From Plenodomus lindquistii (Eukaryota > Ascomycota > Dothideomycetes > Pleosporales > Leptosphaeriaceae): a stretch of 64,000 nucleotides of DNA. The notes beneath the pieces were generated by a model. The model did no database searches and was not told where the DNA came from. It saw only the letters and a list, made by a program, of their open reading frames with translations. The stretch spans positions 992,001 through 1,056,000 of the forward strand of contig JANUWI010000004.1 of assembly GCA_025504975.1 (NCBI GenBank). Direction: 5' to 3'. A program made the position numbers and the translations under genes. This document shows, piece by piece, positions 32,613 to 42,680 of the stretch. The first letter of the stretch is position 1. Each line of letters begins with the position of its first letter.

Positions 32613-33344
32613 TCACCACCACCGACTCCCCTTCCCCCCCTTCGTCGCACACCCCAAACACACCCTCCTCGCACCCACAACCGCACAAGTCCCACACACG
32701 CTCTTCCCACACTCACAGCACGAAAACGGACTACCTTCCACCGCACCCCCCATGTCACAATCCATATCGACATCCATGTCGTGCCCATCATTCACAAGCG
32801 GGGCATCGCAGTCGTCGCACTGCGGGAGTTGCAGCACGTGCTGTGGTTGGCGGGGTTGGATTGGGAAAATGAGGGGGCGGACGGGGGGCGTGGGGAGTTG
32901 TTTCCAGAAGGAGTGGAGGGTTGATTTTTGGGTGTGCAGGAGGGGGCGTGTGTGTGTGGGTTGTGTGGGTGGAGGGGGGAGGGGAGAGGCGAGGGGCGTG
33001 TGTTGTGCGGCGAAGAGTTTGGTTAGTGTTGTTTCTGGGAAGTAGCTTGTTAGATGATTGAGTTCGTGAGGATGGGGTAGGGACGTATGTTATGTACCGT
33101 GGATTGATTGTTCATCCGGACGATTATCGCGGAACCGTTTGCGTGTGCGGTAGCCCCAGTCGCTGCTCTTGACGCGGCTTGCGTTTGCGAAGGACCATGG
33201 GTTGGGGCGTGAGGATGAGTCGGTGTCCATGTCCATGTCCATTGCGCCGTCGTAGCGGGAGAAGAAGGAGGGCGATTGGGTTTCTGGGGTGGAGAGGCTG
33301 TCGGAGCTGGATGAGTCGTCGGAGCGCTTGCGTTTGATTGTCAT
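32613..33344 (-). CDS. Cys-rich zinc-binding-like hypothetical protein
   Basis: Two exons (33344-33098 and 33034-32613) encode 222 residues. The 63-bp intron has donor GTACAT and acceptor TTCCCAG and splits a Glu codon. The N-terminus is basic then Ser-rich (MTIKRKRSDDSSSSDS), followed by MDMDMDTD. The middle is Pro-rich (LASPLPPPP). Near the C-terminus four CxxC-type pairs line up: CDDC, CCEC, CGTC and CLGC, enough for two zinc sites. KTLFAAQH-like and SFWKQLPTPPVRPLIF segments before them could be a conserved block. I do not recognise the family. An adaptor or nuclear role is conceivable, but nothing in the sequence fixes a function. Confidence 0.65.
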
Positions 33345-33633
33345 TGTGAATGGTGTATGTGTGGTGGTGATGGACTGATGGACGATGTTGTGATGGTGGG
33401 ACTTGGGAGATGTGGGATTTGTACTCTACTCCTTACTCTAGTGTTGGAGTGTGATAGACGGGATGGGATGGGTGTCTTGGGGGTGGAGCCGGATGGAGAG
33501 TGGATCGATGATGGATGTTTCTGCGCGTCTGAGTGGCTGGCACGCGACGGATCGCATACGCGTCGCGTGTGGGAAGTGCGATCGGGCGGTGGATCGACAT
33601 GTTATCTACGTCAACCTGCACCACAAGCTATCT

Positions 33634-33676
<43 letters not shown>

Positions 33677-34101
33677 GTGACCAAACATGCAATATCCTCG
33701 ATTCAGATGAATGCAGCCAACCAAGCCAGAAGTGCTGATCTGGCATTAAATACAGTGTGAAGCTGCACATGCACTGCAAAGTCATGTTGAGCATATATAC
33801 CAGCGCTCACATTGAATTGCATCAAGACTACTACTACCAATCTCTATTCGATTGTGCAGTAGACGTAGAAGTGGTACTGAGGTGTGCACGCGTTGAACGA
33901 CGATGATCCAGACAGTTGCATCACAAGAGCATTACGTCGGTCCTATGAGCTGCGTCTCCCACCCCACCAAAGCTTCCCCGCCATACTCCAAGCCCCCAAC
34001 TGCACCATCACCAAAACAGTCTCATCGCGACGCTCACCATACAAACCTCAAGGACCTTTCTCCGGGCTCTGAGCTCCTCTTTGAGACTACACAACTTCGC
34101 C
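33345..34101. other. divergent promoter region with microsatellite
   Basis: About 750 bases between two divergent genes (minus-strand Cys-rich gene, plus-strand MEMO gene). It contains the (ACT)14 run listed separately. The pyrimidine-rich stretch at about 33940-34075 is likely 5' leader of the MEMO gene. Confidence 0.5.
33635..33676 (+). repeat. (ACT)14 microsatellite
   Basis: Fourteen perfect ACT units in a row within an intergenic region. Long perfect trinucleotide runs are length-variable and useful as markers. They also create spurious open frames (Tyr or Leu runs) that should not be annotated. Confidence 0.95.
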
Positions 34102-35269
34102 ATGGTTACTCGCAAACCATCGCACGCTGGCTCATGGTACAGTGACAGCAAGCAGCAGCTCTCGCAGCAGCTCGACGCCTGGCTGGACGCTGTGCCTAGC
34201 TCCACCACGCCCATTGGAACCACTTCGTCACAGCAAGGCGACGTCTCCATTCCCACTCCAAATGCCCGAGCGATCATTGCACCGTAGGCTGCCACTCCGA
34301 GTAATGGTCTTGATGATGATATAGGCTCATGGATGTGCAGGCACGCTGGTTACTCGTACTCCGGGCCTGCCGCTGCATGGGCCTACAAGAGCGTAGACTG
34401 GGCGAATGCGTAGGCTCTCACGTGTCCAGAGACAGGCGTGTGGTTCTATACTGATGATTCGCATAGTAAGCGCGTCTTCCTCCTCGGCCCATCTCACCAC
34501 TACTACCTCACCGGCGCTGCAACAACCGCCTGCGACAAATATGCCACACCCCTCGGTGACCTCATCGTCGACACTGCACTCGTCAAGGAGATTCAAGAAG
34601 CCTGGGATCTCCAAGTCATGTCCAAGCGAGTCGACGAAGACGAACACAGTCTCGAAATGCACTTGCCGTACATCTACAAGATGCTCTCCCTGTACGTCCC
34701 CTCACTCCGGTCCCCCAAACCAACTAACTTACCAACAATGCACCACCAGCAAAAACCCCTCCTTCCAATCCTCACCCTCCTCCGTCCCCCTCGTCCCCAT
34801 CATGATCGGCAACACCGACGCCCCCACTGAATCCCATCTCGGTGCCCTCCTCGCCCCCTACCTCTCCGACCCTACAAACATCTTCGTCATATCCTCCGAC
34901 TTCTGCCACTGGGGCTCTCGCTTTCGCTACACATACTATCAGCCCGCCGACGGATCCTCGGCTCAGAATCTACGCTCCACGTCACGTGTGCCCAGCGACT
35001 ACCCGATACACGAGAGCATTGCGGCGGTAGACAAGGAGAGCATGGATGCGGTGGAAAGTGGCGAGCATGAGCGGTTCCTGACGCAGTTGAAGGATACGGG
35101 GAATACGGTGTGTGGACGACATCCGATTGGGGTGTTTATGGCGGCCGTGGAGAAGGCGGGGTTGGGAGATAAGGGGCGGTTTAGGTTTTTGAGGTATGAG
35201 AGGAGTGGGTTGGTGGAGAGTGTAAAGGACAGTAGTGTTTCTTACTGTAGTGCTTTTGCTGTATTGTAG
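34102..35269 (+). CDS. MHO1: MEMO1 family protein
   Basis: Four exons (34102-34283, 34341-34409, 34467-34691, 34750-35269) encode 331 residues. The three introns are 57, 57 and 58 bp with donors GTAGGC, GTAGGC and GTACGT, all in phase 2. Family motifs are clear: RKPSHAGSWY at the start, IIAPHAGYSYSGPAAAWAY (about 59-77), RVFLLGPSHHYY (about 87-98), EDEHSLEMHLPY, PIMIGN, FVISSDFCHWGSRF, then GRHPIGVF. The conserved His, Asp and Cys residues match the MEMO1/YJR008W (Mho1) fold, related to LigB-type dioxygenases. Human MEMO1 has been linked to copper or iron handling and cell migration; the fungal role is poorly defined. Probably cytosolic: no signal peptide or membrane segment. Confidence 0.92.
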
Positions 35270-36628
35270 GCGAGGGAGGAGGGCAAGGCGGGGATATGAC
35301 TAATGATGAAGAGGTCATGGATTACGAGATATCATAGATTAACGAGTACGCAGATGTATTACCCAGTCAACTATTGCTGATACCCACCAGTGACATTCTC
35401 AACCAATATAATGCGACGCTATGAACAGCAGATTCCCCCAATCATGAAACCTTCCCTCGAAACATGATTCCACACACTCTTCACTCAATAGGCACAACAC
35501 AATACGCAACTTGCACCCTCGCAGCATTGCCACGATTTCCACAACAGCCACAAGTCAACCACAACATTACTTACTACCACCCCTCAAAACAGAGTATCCA
35601 TGGCATTGACCCACCTCTCCACAATCGCGCCCTCGCACTCCTCCTCACTCATTTTGCAACAACCAGACAAGACAGTTAATACATACGTTAGCAGCTACTA
35701 ACATCCTACACATATACCTCACTATCAACTTAAAATTTTACACAGATATTATAACCAAATACCTACATTACCGGGTAACTTTGTCACATTCCATGTCGTC
35801 AATCACCTGCATCGATGCACAGCGTACTCTAGACGGCTAACACAACTCTCGATCCTCACATTCAGAGTACGAGTACGAGTAGAGCTAGAGTAGAGTAGAC
35901 TATATACAGGGCAAGTGCGTCTCACCTCGCTTTGAATTATGCAAAGCCAGTTCATCTATATATGCCACATTCGTCACTCTGCATTCATCTGCTTTACTTT
36001 CCCCGTCTTCCCCGCACTTACACCCACAATCGTTTACGTGCACTCACGCGCGCAGCATATACAAGCCACATGCACATCTTCACCCACACACACCCGCAGT
36101 AAATGTGAAGCCTGACGTGCGCCCAGACATGTTCCGGGGAACGCGCGGCATGTGCGGAGACTAGGCTGGGCTGGGCTGAGGGGGGCGGGGGGCTTGGGAG
36201 CGGTCATTGTGTTGTTTGGGTGTTGTGGGTGTGTGGATGGGTTGGTGATGGATGAACACTAGATGTTCATCTAGGAAGGGTGAGACGGGGAAGTTGAAAC
36301 GGGGGGCATGTGCGATGTGCCGCTAGATCGAGAGCGCGGATGTCCAAGACAGATTTTTAAGTCTCAAGACTTAATTCGTCACTTTACACAGATGATGAAA
36401 TGATGGATAGAAAGAACACCATCATGATGGAACGTCTCATTAACATATTACATCTTGCATAATTATATCCCTTTCATGACGAAGAGCGTATACATCGCTT
36501 CACTTCGCTTCGATTTCATCGATTGTATATCGTAGCATTTCCATTTCCGCCAGTGAATACAAAGAAAGCACAACGCAAAGGGTATCGACATCGGTGTAGA
36601 AGCAGTGGCTAAAGTACGATATTCTCAC
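35270..36628. other. intergenic, GAGTA-rich patch
   Basis: About 1.36 kb with no convincing gene. A patch at 35865-35905 repeats the motif GAGTA (GAGTACGAGTACGAGTAGAG), the same motif that recurs at the right end of the window. Convergent 3' ends flank the interval. Confidence 0.5.
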
Positions 36629-37751
36629 TCAAGCCTCATGCAACCCATTCCTCGCATCAGAGTTATCCACCTTCTCGCGCCTCTCACGCCCCTTGTCACT
36701 CCATGGGAAATGCGCAACGGGTATGACGAAGAAACTACTCATCATTAGCATTGAACAAACGTGTTTTAAGGGTGAAAAAAAAGGGGGGGGGGGGGGGGGG
36801 GAAGAACACAAACATACCTATTCGAACTATCCGCAATACCCGCCAGCGCATTATACCACGCAATGAACGCGGCCATGAGCCCAAATGCACCCCCCGCCAC
36901 GATACACTCACCCTGCGGCTCCATCCCATCATGTTGCAAATATCCAATACCCAGCATCAAAAACGCCAAATCGAGGGTGAAGAACAGGCTGAAGAAGGCG
37001 ACCGTCGAGCGGAGCGTGCACAGTAGTAGGATAAAAGTAAAAATGAACCAGCCCATGAGGAACAAGCCAAACGAGTTTAGGAAATGCGAGTGTGACCCGT
37101 CGGTTCCGAGGCTGATGAGTGTGGATTCGATTTCAAAACCTGGGGTGAGGATTATGGCGAAGGAGAGCCAGAAGCCGCCGAAGGAGGAGAGGGCTGTTGC
37201 GCCAAAGGTGTTGCCTACGGCCATTTCCCTGATTCATTGTCGTATTAGCATACTCCTATCGATGGGTGGGTCGGTTTAATTGGGGAGAGAGAGAAAACAT
37301 ACCACATGCCCGCCAACAACTGCACAAGTCCGCCATATGCATACGCCAACGCAACCACAATATTCGGCGCGCCGATACTCCTCGTATTCACATTAATCAA
37401 ACTCAGGACGAACGTCGTCAGTGCGAAAGCTGACAGACCCAGGGGCGCGGGGTTGGCGAAGCCGCGCGACGGCGGCTTGTAGAGTCCTGGTTGGAATTCT
37501 CCGCCGAAAGCTGTGAGGCGCATGTCTGGGTTGTTGGTGGCGATGTGGGCGAGTGGGTTGCCCCCGTAGTCGTAGGGTACGCGTTGTTTTGGTGGGGTGG
37601 CGCCGGGGGCGTGGTCGAGGGCTGAGGTGCCGTTGCGGTCTTTTTCGTAGGATGGACCGCGCTGGGGGTGTGTGTTAGGTTGTGTTTCCTTGAAATAAAA
37701 AAGGAGAGTAGTTCTTACGCCGACATCGTTGTGCTCCCTAGCTGTTGCCAT
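36629..37751 (-). CDS. GPR1/FUN34/yaaH acetate transporter family protein
   Basis: Four exons (37751-37719, 37661-37303, 37228-36818, 36737-36629) encode 303 residues. Introns are 57, 74 and 80 bp, with donors GTAAGA, GTATGT and GTATGT. Intron 1 is a multiple of three with no stop, so only its splice signals (CTAAC branch, CCCCCAG) reveal it. After a ~90-residue polar N-terminus comes the family signature NPAPLGLSAF, then six hydrophobic segments, including IVVALAYAYGGLVQLLAGMWE, TALSSFGGFWLSFAIIL and FGLMAAFIAWYNALAG. The family (yeast Ato1/Ady2, Gpr1) moves acetate and related monocarboxylates or ammonium across the plasma membrane. The tail is short and charged. Family assignment is firm; substrate is inferred. 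Confidence 0.92.
36775..36801 (+). repeat. A8-G19 homopolymer tract inside an intron
   Basis: Eight A followed by nineteen G on the plus strand, so C19-T8 in the transcript of the acetate-transporter gene. It lies in that gene's third intron, between donor and branch site. Such long runs slip during replication and are hard to sequence exactly. Confidence 0.9.
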
Positions 37752-40700
37752 GGTGGTTGATGTGCTTCAGTGTACAAGTCGTGTTACTACCTTGCCCGTA
37801 TGTGTGAGACAATTCCAGGACAATGCGTAAGGTATGTCCAGGAAAGAGGATTATCTGGGGTAAGAAGAAAAAAATAAGGGAGAAACAAGACCACAAATGC
37901 TGGGGAACGGGGGATAGTTATAGCTTCAACTACCCCCAGACCAAACCAGTAGGGGAAGGACATCGAATGGGGCATGGCAAAGAAATCCTACCCAACCCAC
38001 GACAACGACGTGTGCCAACCCAGTGCCCACCGGCCAACCAACTCATTTACCTAGCTAGTAATGGGGAAAAGCTACTAAAACGAACCCATCCATTCAGGCG
38101 GTCTGCGCAATTCCGTTTTACCCCATGAATCCACACGACCCAGACCGGGTAAAACGAGCACCATCCGCCGTGTGTAGACAAGGGTTCGAACTTAGTGTTC
38201 TCCACTGTTTTTTTGGAACGCAGGCAGGTGGGCGGAGAGGTGGATGACCAGCCATACGGGTTGAAGATGCCATTGTGTCATGGTCACCCACGATAGTTGA
38301 CCCATGCTTGCGATCTGCTCTAGTGGCATAGCGGCAGAGTAAGAACTCGACCCGAGATGTCATGAACGCCGACGTACTCTATTTGCCTGACAAAGCAGAA
38401 TGACGGCGTCTGACGGTCTGAGGCCAATTGAAGCGATTGTGAGTGCTGACGCCATTTCTCCTCGTAGGTCAGCAGCGTTACTTTCAATGGGGAGACGATT
38501 GTCACGAGGCGCACGCGCCTGTTTGAGCGATGACGCGCTGGTGTTAGCGGTAGGATGCTCAGCGCGCCACAAATGGTGATGGTGGAGCTTATTTTCATCG
38601 ATACCAAGACTTTACATCATAGTTCCTCATCATCGCTTTTTTCGCAATGCCGATTCAGCCCCAGATCGTCGCATCCCCACGAAATATTGTTTGTTGTTAG
38701 GCGCGTCAAGTTGGTATGGTTTTTGGAAGTACGGGACTGCGTGGTCCGCGCTATCTCGGTTGCAGTCAAGATGCTGTGCCCTTGTCGGGTCGCGCATGGC
38801 GGGTGGAGTTTAATATCGCACGGGTGCGAGAGTGTCCCTGTTGGATGCGAGGGCGGAGTCAGTGGATAAATGTTTCCACAATTACTGTGCAGACCCTTCC
38901 ATGAGGATGCGTGATTCTCTCCTACTGCTTGCTCTGAGCATACACCGAAGCGCGAACACATTGTCCTCAAAAGTTCTGTTTTCGATTTCCATCATCGACA
39001 TCGACATCGAGATGTCGCCGATGATCTTCACCGGATCAACAAGTATCGGTAATATCGGTAATATCGGGAGTGGCTCAATTCGCTGCAGCGGACAGTAGAC
39101 GGGACAGCGATGATGGCATGCACAGCGGCTAAGCTTTATCCAAGGCGCTCGGCGGAAAAAGCCACCGGCATCTTAACCATGACGTTGTTGCAAGTCTTTG
39201 CCATCTCCTCGAATGCGAATTCTCCATCACCACAATCAAAAACTCTAAATTTCCAGCGTGTATACATTTTGAAGTCTGACGATTGAGTTTTCATAACAAT
39301 TCCCACACAGTGTCACGACAAAAAGTGGAAACATGTTGGGGCATGGGGCAGTGTGGAGAGATGGTCGCATGTTTGTAACCGTGCGTGGCTTTGTTCTCGT
39401 CCGTTCCGCGGACATGCTGGTGAGATGAAGTGGAGACTCGAGAAAGAAATGTCAAAGCTGTCATGCACTCTGAGTGCTTGATCTGCGGGTTGATCGATGC
39501 ATCGCCTCGGTCCAGCCGGGAGGATATCAGGTCGGCTTTGCGATTTGCGTGGTACAAGTCATGTTGCCGTTGCGTGGTGCATTTGTAGCGCATACGGATT
39601 TTCCTTGAGGGACCGAATACGACCTCGCGACTGAAAAGGATAGTCTTGGGTCGCTGGTGTTCACACTTAGCTTCGTAGTGATGATGAATCATAGTTCGGT
39701 ACCATGTTCATGTTAACCCAGGCATTAAATCCTCACGGTGCCAACAGTTGAGGGAAACGACATCGTTTAGGCTAATGCTGTGGATCGGCGGCGCATGCTT
39801 TGGGTAGATTGGGTTTCATCTGGTGGGCTTGCAATGCTGTCAAGATGCGATGCGGAGTTAAGATCCGGTGAGGCCGTCCTGAGTTAATGGTGTGAGTATT
39901 GAAATGCACCTCTCGGTGTAACGCAACATATTGACCGACTGTGACCGTAGTCACTGCCATCAGTCAGCTGGAGATCTGGAGTCCATGGTCCGACACTCAC
40001 TCCACTTTAGTCCCTGCGCAAGAGCACGCCCAGATTCCTGGGGTATGGAAACACACCTACATACCGCGACAACGCTTGCTGAATGGCAAGACATGGTTTA
40101 GTTGTTCTCCATCATTTCTCCACGTCACACTAATGTCGAGCGCCGCGGCCCTGGGAATGCGCTTGAGCCTCCGATGAGCCTTGCGAGGGTCTGAAAAGCG
40201 CCTCATGCCCGTCCGAGGTATGCACATGCTCTCTTTGCTCTATTTTCTTGCAATGAGATGATCGAGGTACGTTGCAACAAACTGCACCCTGGTGTTGCTT
40301 GGTCGTGCCTCCCGTCTTGGTAGACTTGGCGTGGTGGGGTTTGTATGCATGTATCGGCAAGTTAAAAGGGCCGTCGGGGACACGCATCAGGCGCAGCAAC
40401 GACTCGAAGCAGCAGTGAAGCCAGAATCAAACGACATGATGATGTTTTTTGGTGTTGAGTATCGGATGGAGCGGCAGCGCATGGCGACGGCTGGGCTAGC
40501 GCGGGGACAGCTCCAGTGAGCTCCAGCTCCGCCCCCAACTCAGGTCTTCAAACACGTGAAGCCTTGTCGTCTGGGCAGGACGCCTGGATGAGGCAGGTGT
40601 TTAGGCAGACACCCGTACATGCTGACCTGTCTCTGGTGTTGGCAGCTGTATCTCGCCAGATCTCATTGCTGTGCCTTGATTGTTTACAGCTTCCCGTCCT

Positions 40701-40802
40701 CTTTTGCTGTTGTTCGTCCTTGCCATCTTGTCCTCGTCCCACCACGTCGTCACCGTCCTTCAGCCTGAAGCTCTAACTTGACTCCACTGACAGCAGCTCA
40801 TC
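37752..40802. other. 3 kb intergenic region, no gene called
   Basis: Between divergently transcribed genes. Several open frames of 60-130 codons exist on both strands (for example 39692-39291 minus) but lack C-ending codon bias, splice-supported extension or motifs. A short tandem TCGGTAATA repeat occurs at about 39046-39067. The last few hundred bases, C/T-rich at about 40640-40790, are probably the promoter and leader of the AAA ATPase gene. Confidence 0.45.
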
Positions 40803-42467
40803 ATGGCTCACCCCGCAGGAAACACCGACCCCCAGACCGACATGGCGTCGCTCGCCTACTTTGACCATTCCACGGCCAAGCGCGTCAACACGGACGTGGT
40901 GCTCGTCGAGGCCCTTCGCACGCAATACCCCCATCTCGACCTTGTCATCGCCCCCCAGGTCGGCCTCAACCTCCTCGCCTACGCCGCCGCCGGCCACGCC
41001 AAAGCCATCCCCCTCGATGACACGGTCAAAGACCCCATCTACGGCCCCGGCCTCAGCTGGCGCATGTACGCCCCGCCGCCCCGCCGCCTCGACACGCGCC
41101 CCGGCGCCATGGTCGACATGCTCCTCTTTGGCAAGTTCATGTACAAGTGGAAGGACCAAGAGGCCATTCTCTACGTCGCCGACGGCCGCGACGGCTCCGC
41201 CTACTTCCCCGCCGTCACAAACTACTACATCCTCACCAACGCCACCCACAAGGTCGACGACCTGATCAAGGAGGCCACAACATGGGCCGTCGAGCTGCAC
41301 AACGAAGTCTGGGTCTTTGACCAGGGCTACTGGCAAAAGAGCGCCGAGCTCTACGAGTCGGTGCAGAAGAGCGACTGGTCCCAGGTCATTCTGGACGAGG
41401 ACATGAAGAAGGCCCTCATCTCCGACGTCGAAACCTTCTTCGACTCGCAAAAGACGTACGCCGACCTCAAAGTCCCCTGGAAGCGCGGCATCATCTACTA
41501 CGGGCCCCCCGGCAACGGCAAGACAATTTCCATCAAAGCAATGATGCACGCCCTGTACCAGCGCGGCGAGGGCAATGACACCCGCACCGCCGTCCCCACC
41601 CTCTACGTGCGCACCCTAGCATCCTACGGCGGGCCCGAATACGCCCTCGGCCAGATCTTCGCCAAAGCCCGCCAAGAAGCACCCTGCTACCTCGTCTTCG
41701 AAGACCTCGACTCCATCGTCCACGACGAAGCACGCTCCTACTTCCTCAACGAAGTCGACGGGCTCCGCGCAAACGACGGCATCCTCATGATTGGCAGCAC
41801 CAACCATCTTGACCGTCTAGACCCAGGCATCGCAAAGCGCCCCAGCCGGTTTGACAGGAAATACTACTTCCCGAACCCAGACTTCCCGCAGCGAGTCCAG
41901 TACGCGCAGTTCTGGCAGGGCAAACTCAAAGGAAATAAAAATGTCCATTTCCCAGACTCTCTATGCGATAAAATCGCAAGTATCACGGATGAGTTTAGTT
42001 TTGCATACATGCAGGAAGCGTTCGTCGCTACGCTTCTCGCCATTGCTGGACGAGGCGGCAAGACAGCGAGGGAAGATATGTTGCAGGCGGAGCGCTGGGC
42101 TGGACCCGAAGATCCAATGACTAGGGTCAACGACGAGGCGGTGCTGGCGAGGGCTCGTCAGCCGGGTTTGGGCATGGGCGATGATAATCCGTTGTGGGTG
42201 GAGATGCAGAAACAGGTCAAGATTCTCAGGGAGGAAATGGATGAGAAGGTTGATCGCGTGGGTGGGGACAAGAAGGTCCAGGCGCCGGCGCAGGTGCAGA
42301 CGCAAGCACAGCCCAAGGCGGGCATCACGAGGAGTGTGTATGGTAGGGAGGGGGAGGGTGTGAGGGGTCCGTTGGGCGAGTATAGAGATGAGTTGGATGC
42401 GATTTTGCATGGGAGGCGGCAGGGGGCGTTGGGGCTGGAGGGGTTACTTGGACGGATGAAGTTTTGA
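40803..42467 (+). CDS. AAA ATPase, Bcs1-like
   Basis: An intronless frame of 554 residues with strong C-ending codon bias. The AAA module shows Walker A GPPGNGKT (about 234-241), Walker B LVFEDLD (about 297-303), a sensor region LMIGSTNHLDRLDPGI and RPSRFDRKYYF, as in the BCS1-like clade. The N-terminal ~200 residues (YADGRDGSAYFPAV-like, KVDDLIKEATTWAVELHNEV) correspond to the variable substrate region. No N-terminal membrane anchor of mitochondrial Bcs1 is apparent, so it is more likely one of the many fungal cytosolic or nuclear relatives than Bcs1 itself. The C-terminus has a Gln/Ala-rich linker (APAQVQTQAQPKAG) and a conserved-looking end (EYRDELDAIL). Its client is unknown. Confidence 0.85.
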   Translation: MAHPAGNTDPQTDMASLAYFDHSTAKRVNTDVVLVEALRTQYPHLDLVIAPQVGLNLLAYAAAGHAKAIPLDDTVKDPIYGPGLSWRMYAPPPRRLDTRPGAMVDMLLFGKFMYKWKDQEAILYVADGRDGSAYFPAVTNYYILTNATHKVDDLIKEATTWAVELHNEVWVFDQGYWQKSAELYESVQKSDWSQVILDEDMKKALISDVETFFDSQKTYADLKVPWKRGIIYYGPPGNGKTISIKAMMHALYQRGEGNDTRTAVPTLYVRTLASYGGPEYALGQIFAKARQEAPCYLVFEDLDSIVHDEARSYFLNEVDGLRANDGILMIGSTNHLDRLDPGIAKRPSRFDRKYYFPNPDFPQRVQYAQFWQGKLKGNKNVHFPDSLCDKIASITDEFSFAYMQEAFVATLLAIAGRGGKTAREDMLQAERWAGPEDPMTRVNDEAVLARARQPGLGMGDDNPLWVEMQKQVKILREEMDEKVDRVGGDKKVQAPAQVQTQAQPKAGITRSVYGREGEGVRGPLGEYRDELDAILHGRRQGALGLEGLLGRMKF

Positions 42468-42680
42468 GTTTGGGACAGGAGAGGGTGTTGAGGATGAGTG
42501 AAGGAGGGCTTATGAAGTGATGAAGTGGCGTTTTTTTTTTGATTTCTTTCTCTTTTTCCCTTTCCTTTTTCCTTGCACGTCTAGTAAGTGTTCTAGCTAT
42601 ATATATACAAAAATATACATTTACACTCACCATCCTCTCTTCTTCCCCTATCCACCGACCTGCTAATTACCCACACTCCA

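Noticed and set aside
33357..33738. Plus-strand frames ending in runs of Leu, Tyr or Thr
   Set aside because: They are produced by the (ACT)14 repeat read in three frames.
38160..38215. tRNA-like GGGTTCGAAC sequence
   Set aside because: The bases around it do not pair into a T stem on either strand, and no acceptor or anticodon arm can be folded.
40773..41549. 258-codon open frame on the minus strand
   Set aside because: It lies wholly opposite the AAA ATPase gene, is Val/Gly/Asp-rich and has no motif; it mirrors the C-ending codons of the real gene.
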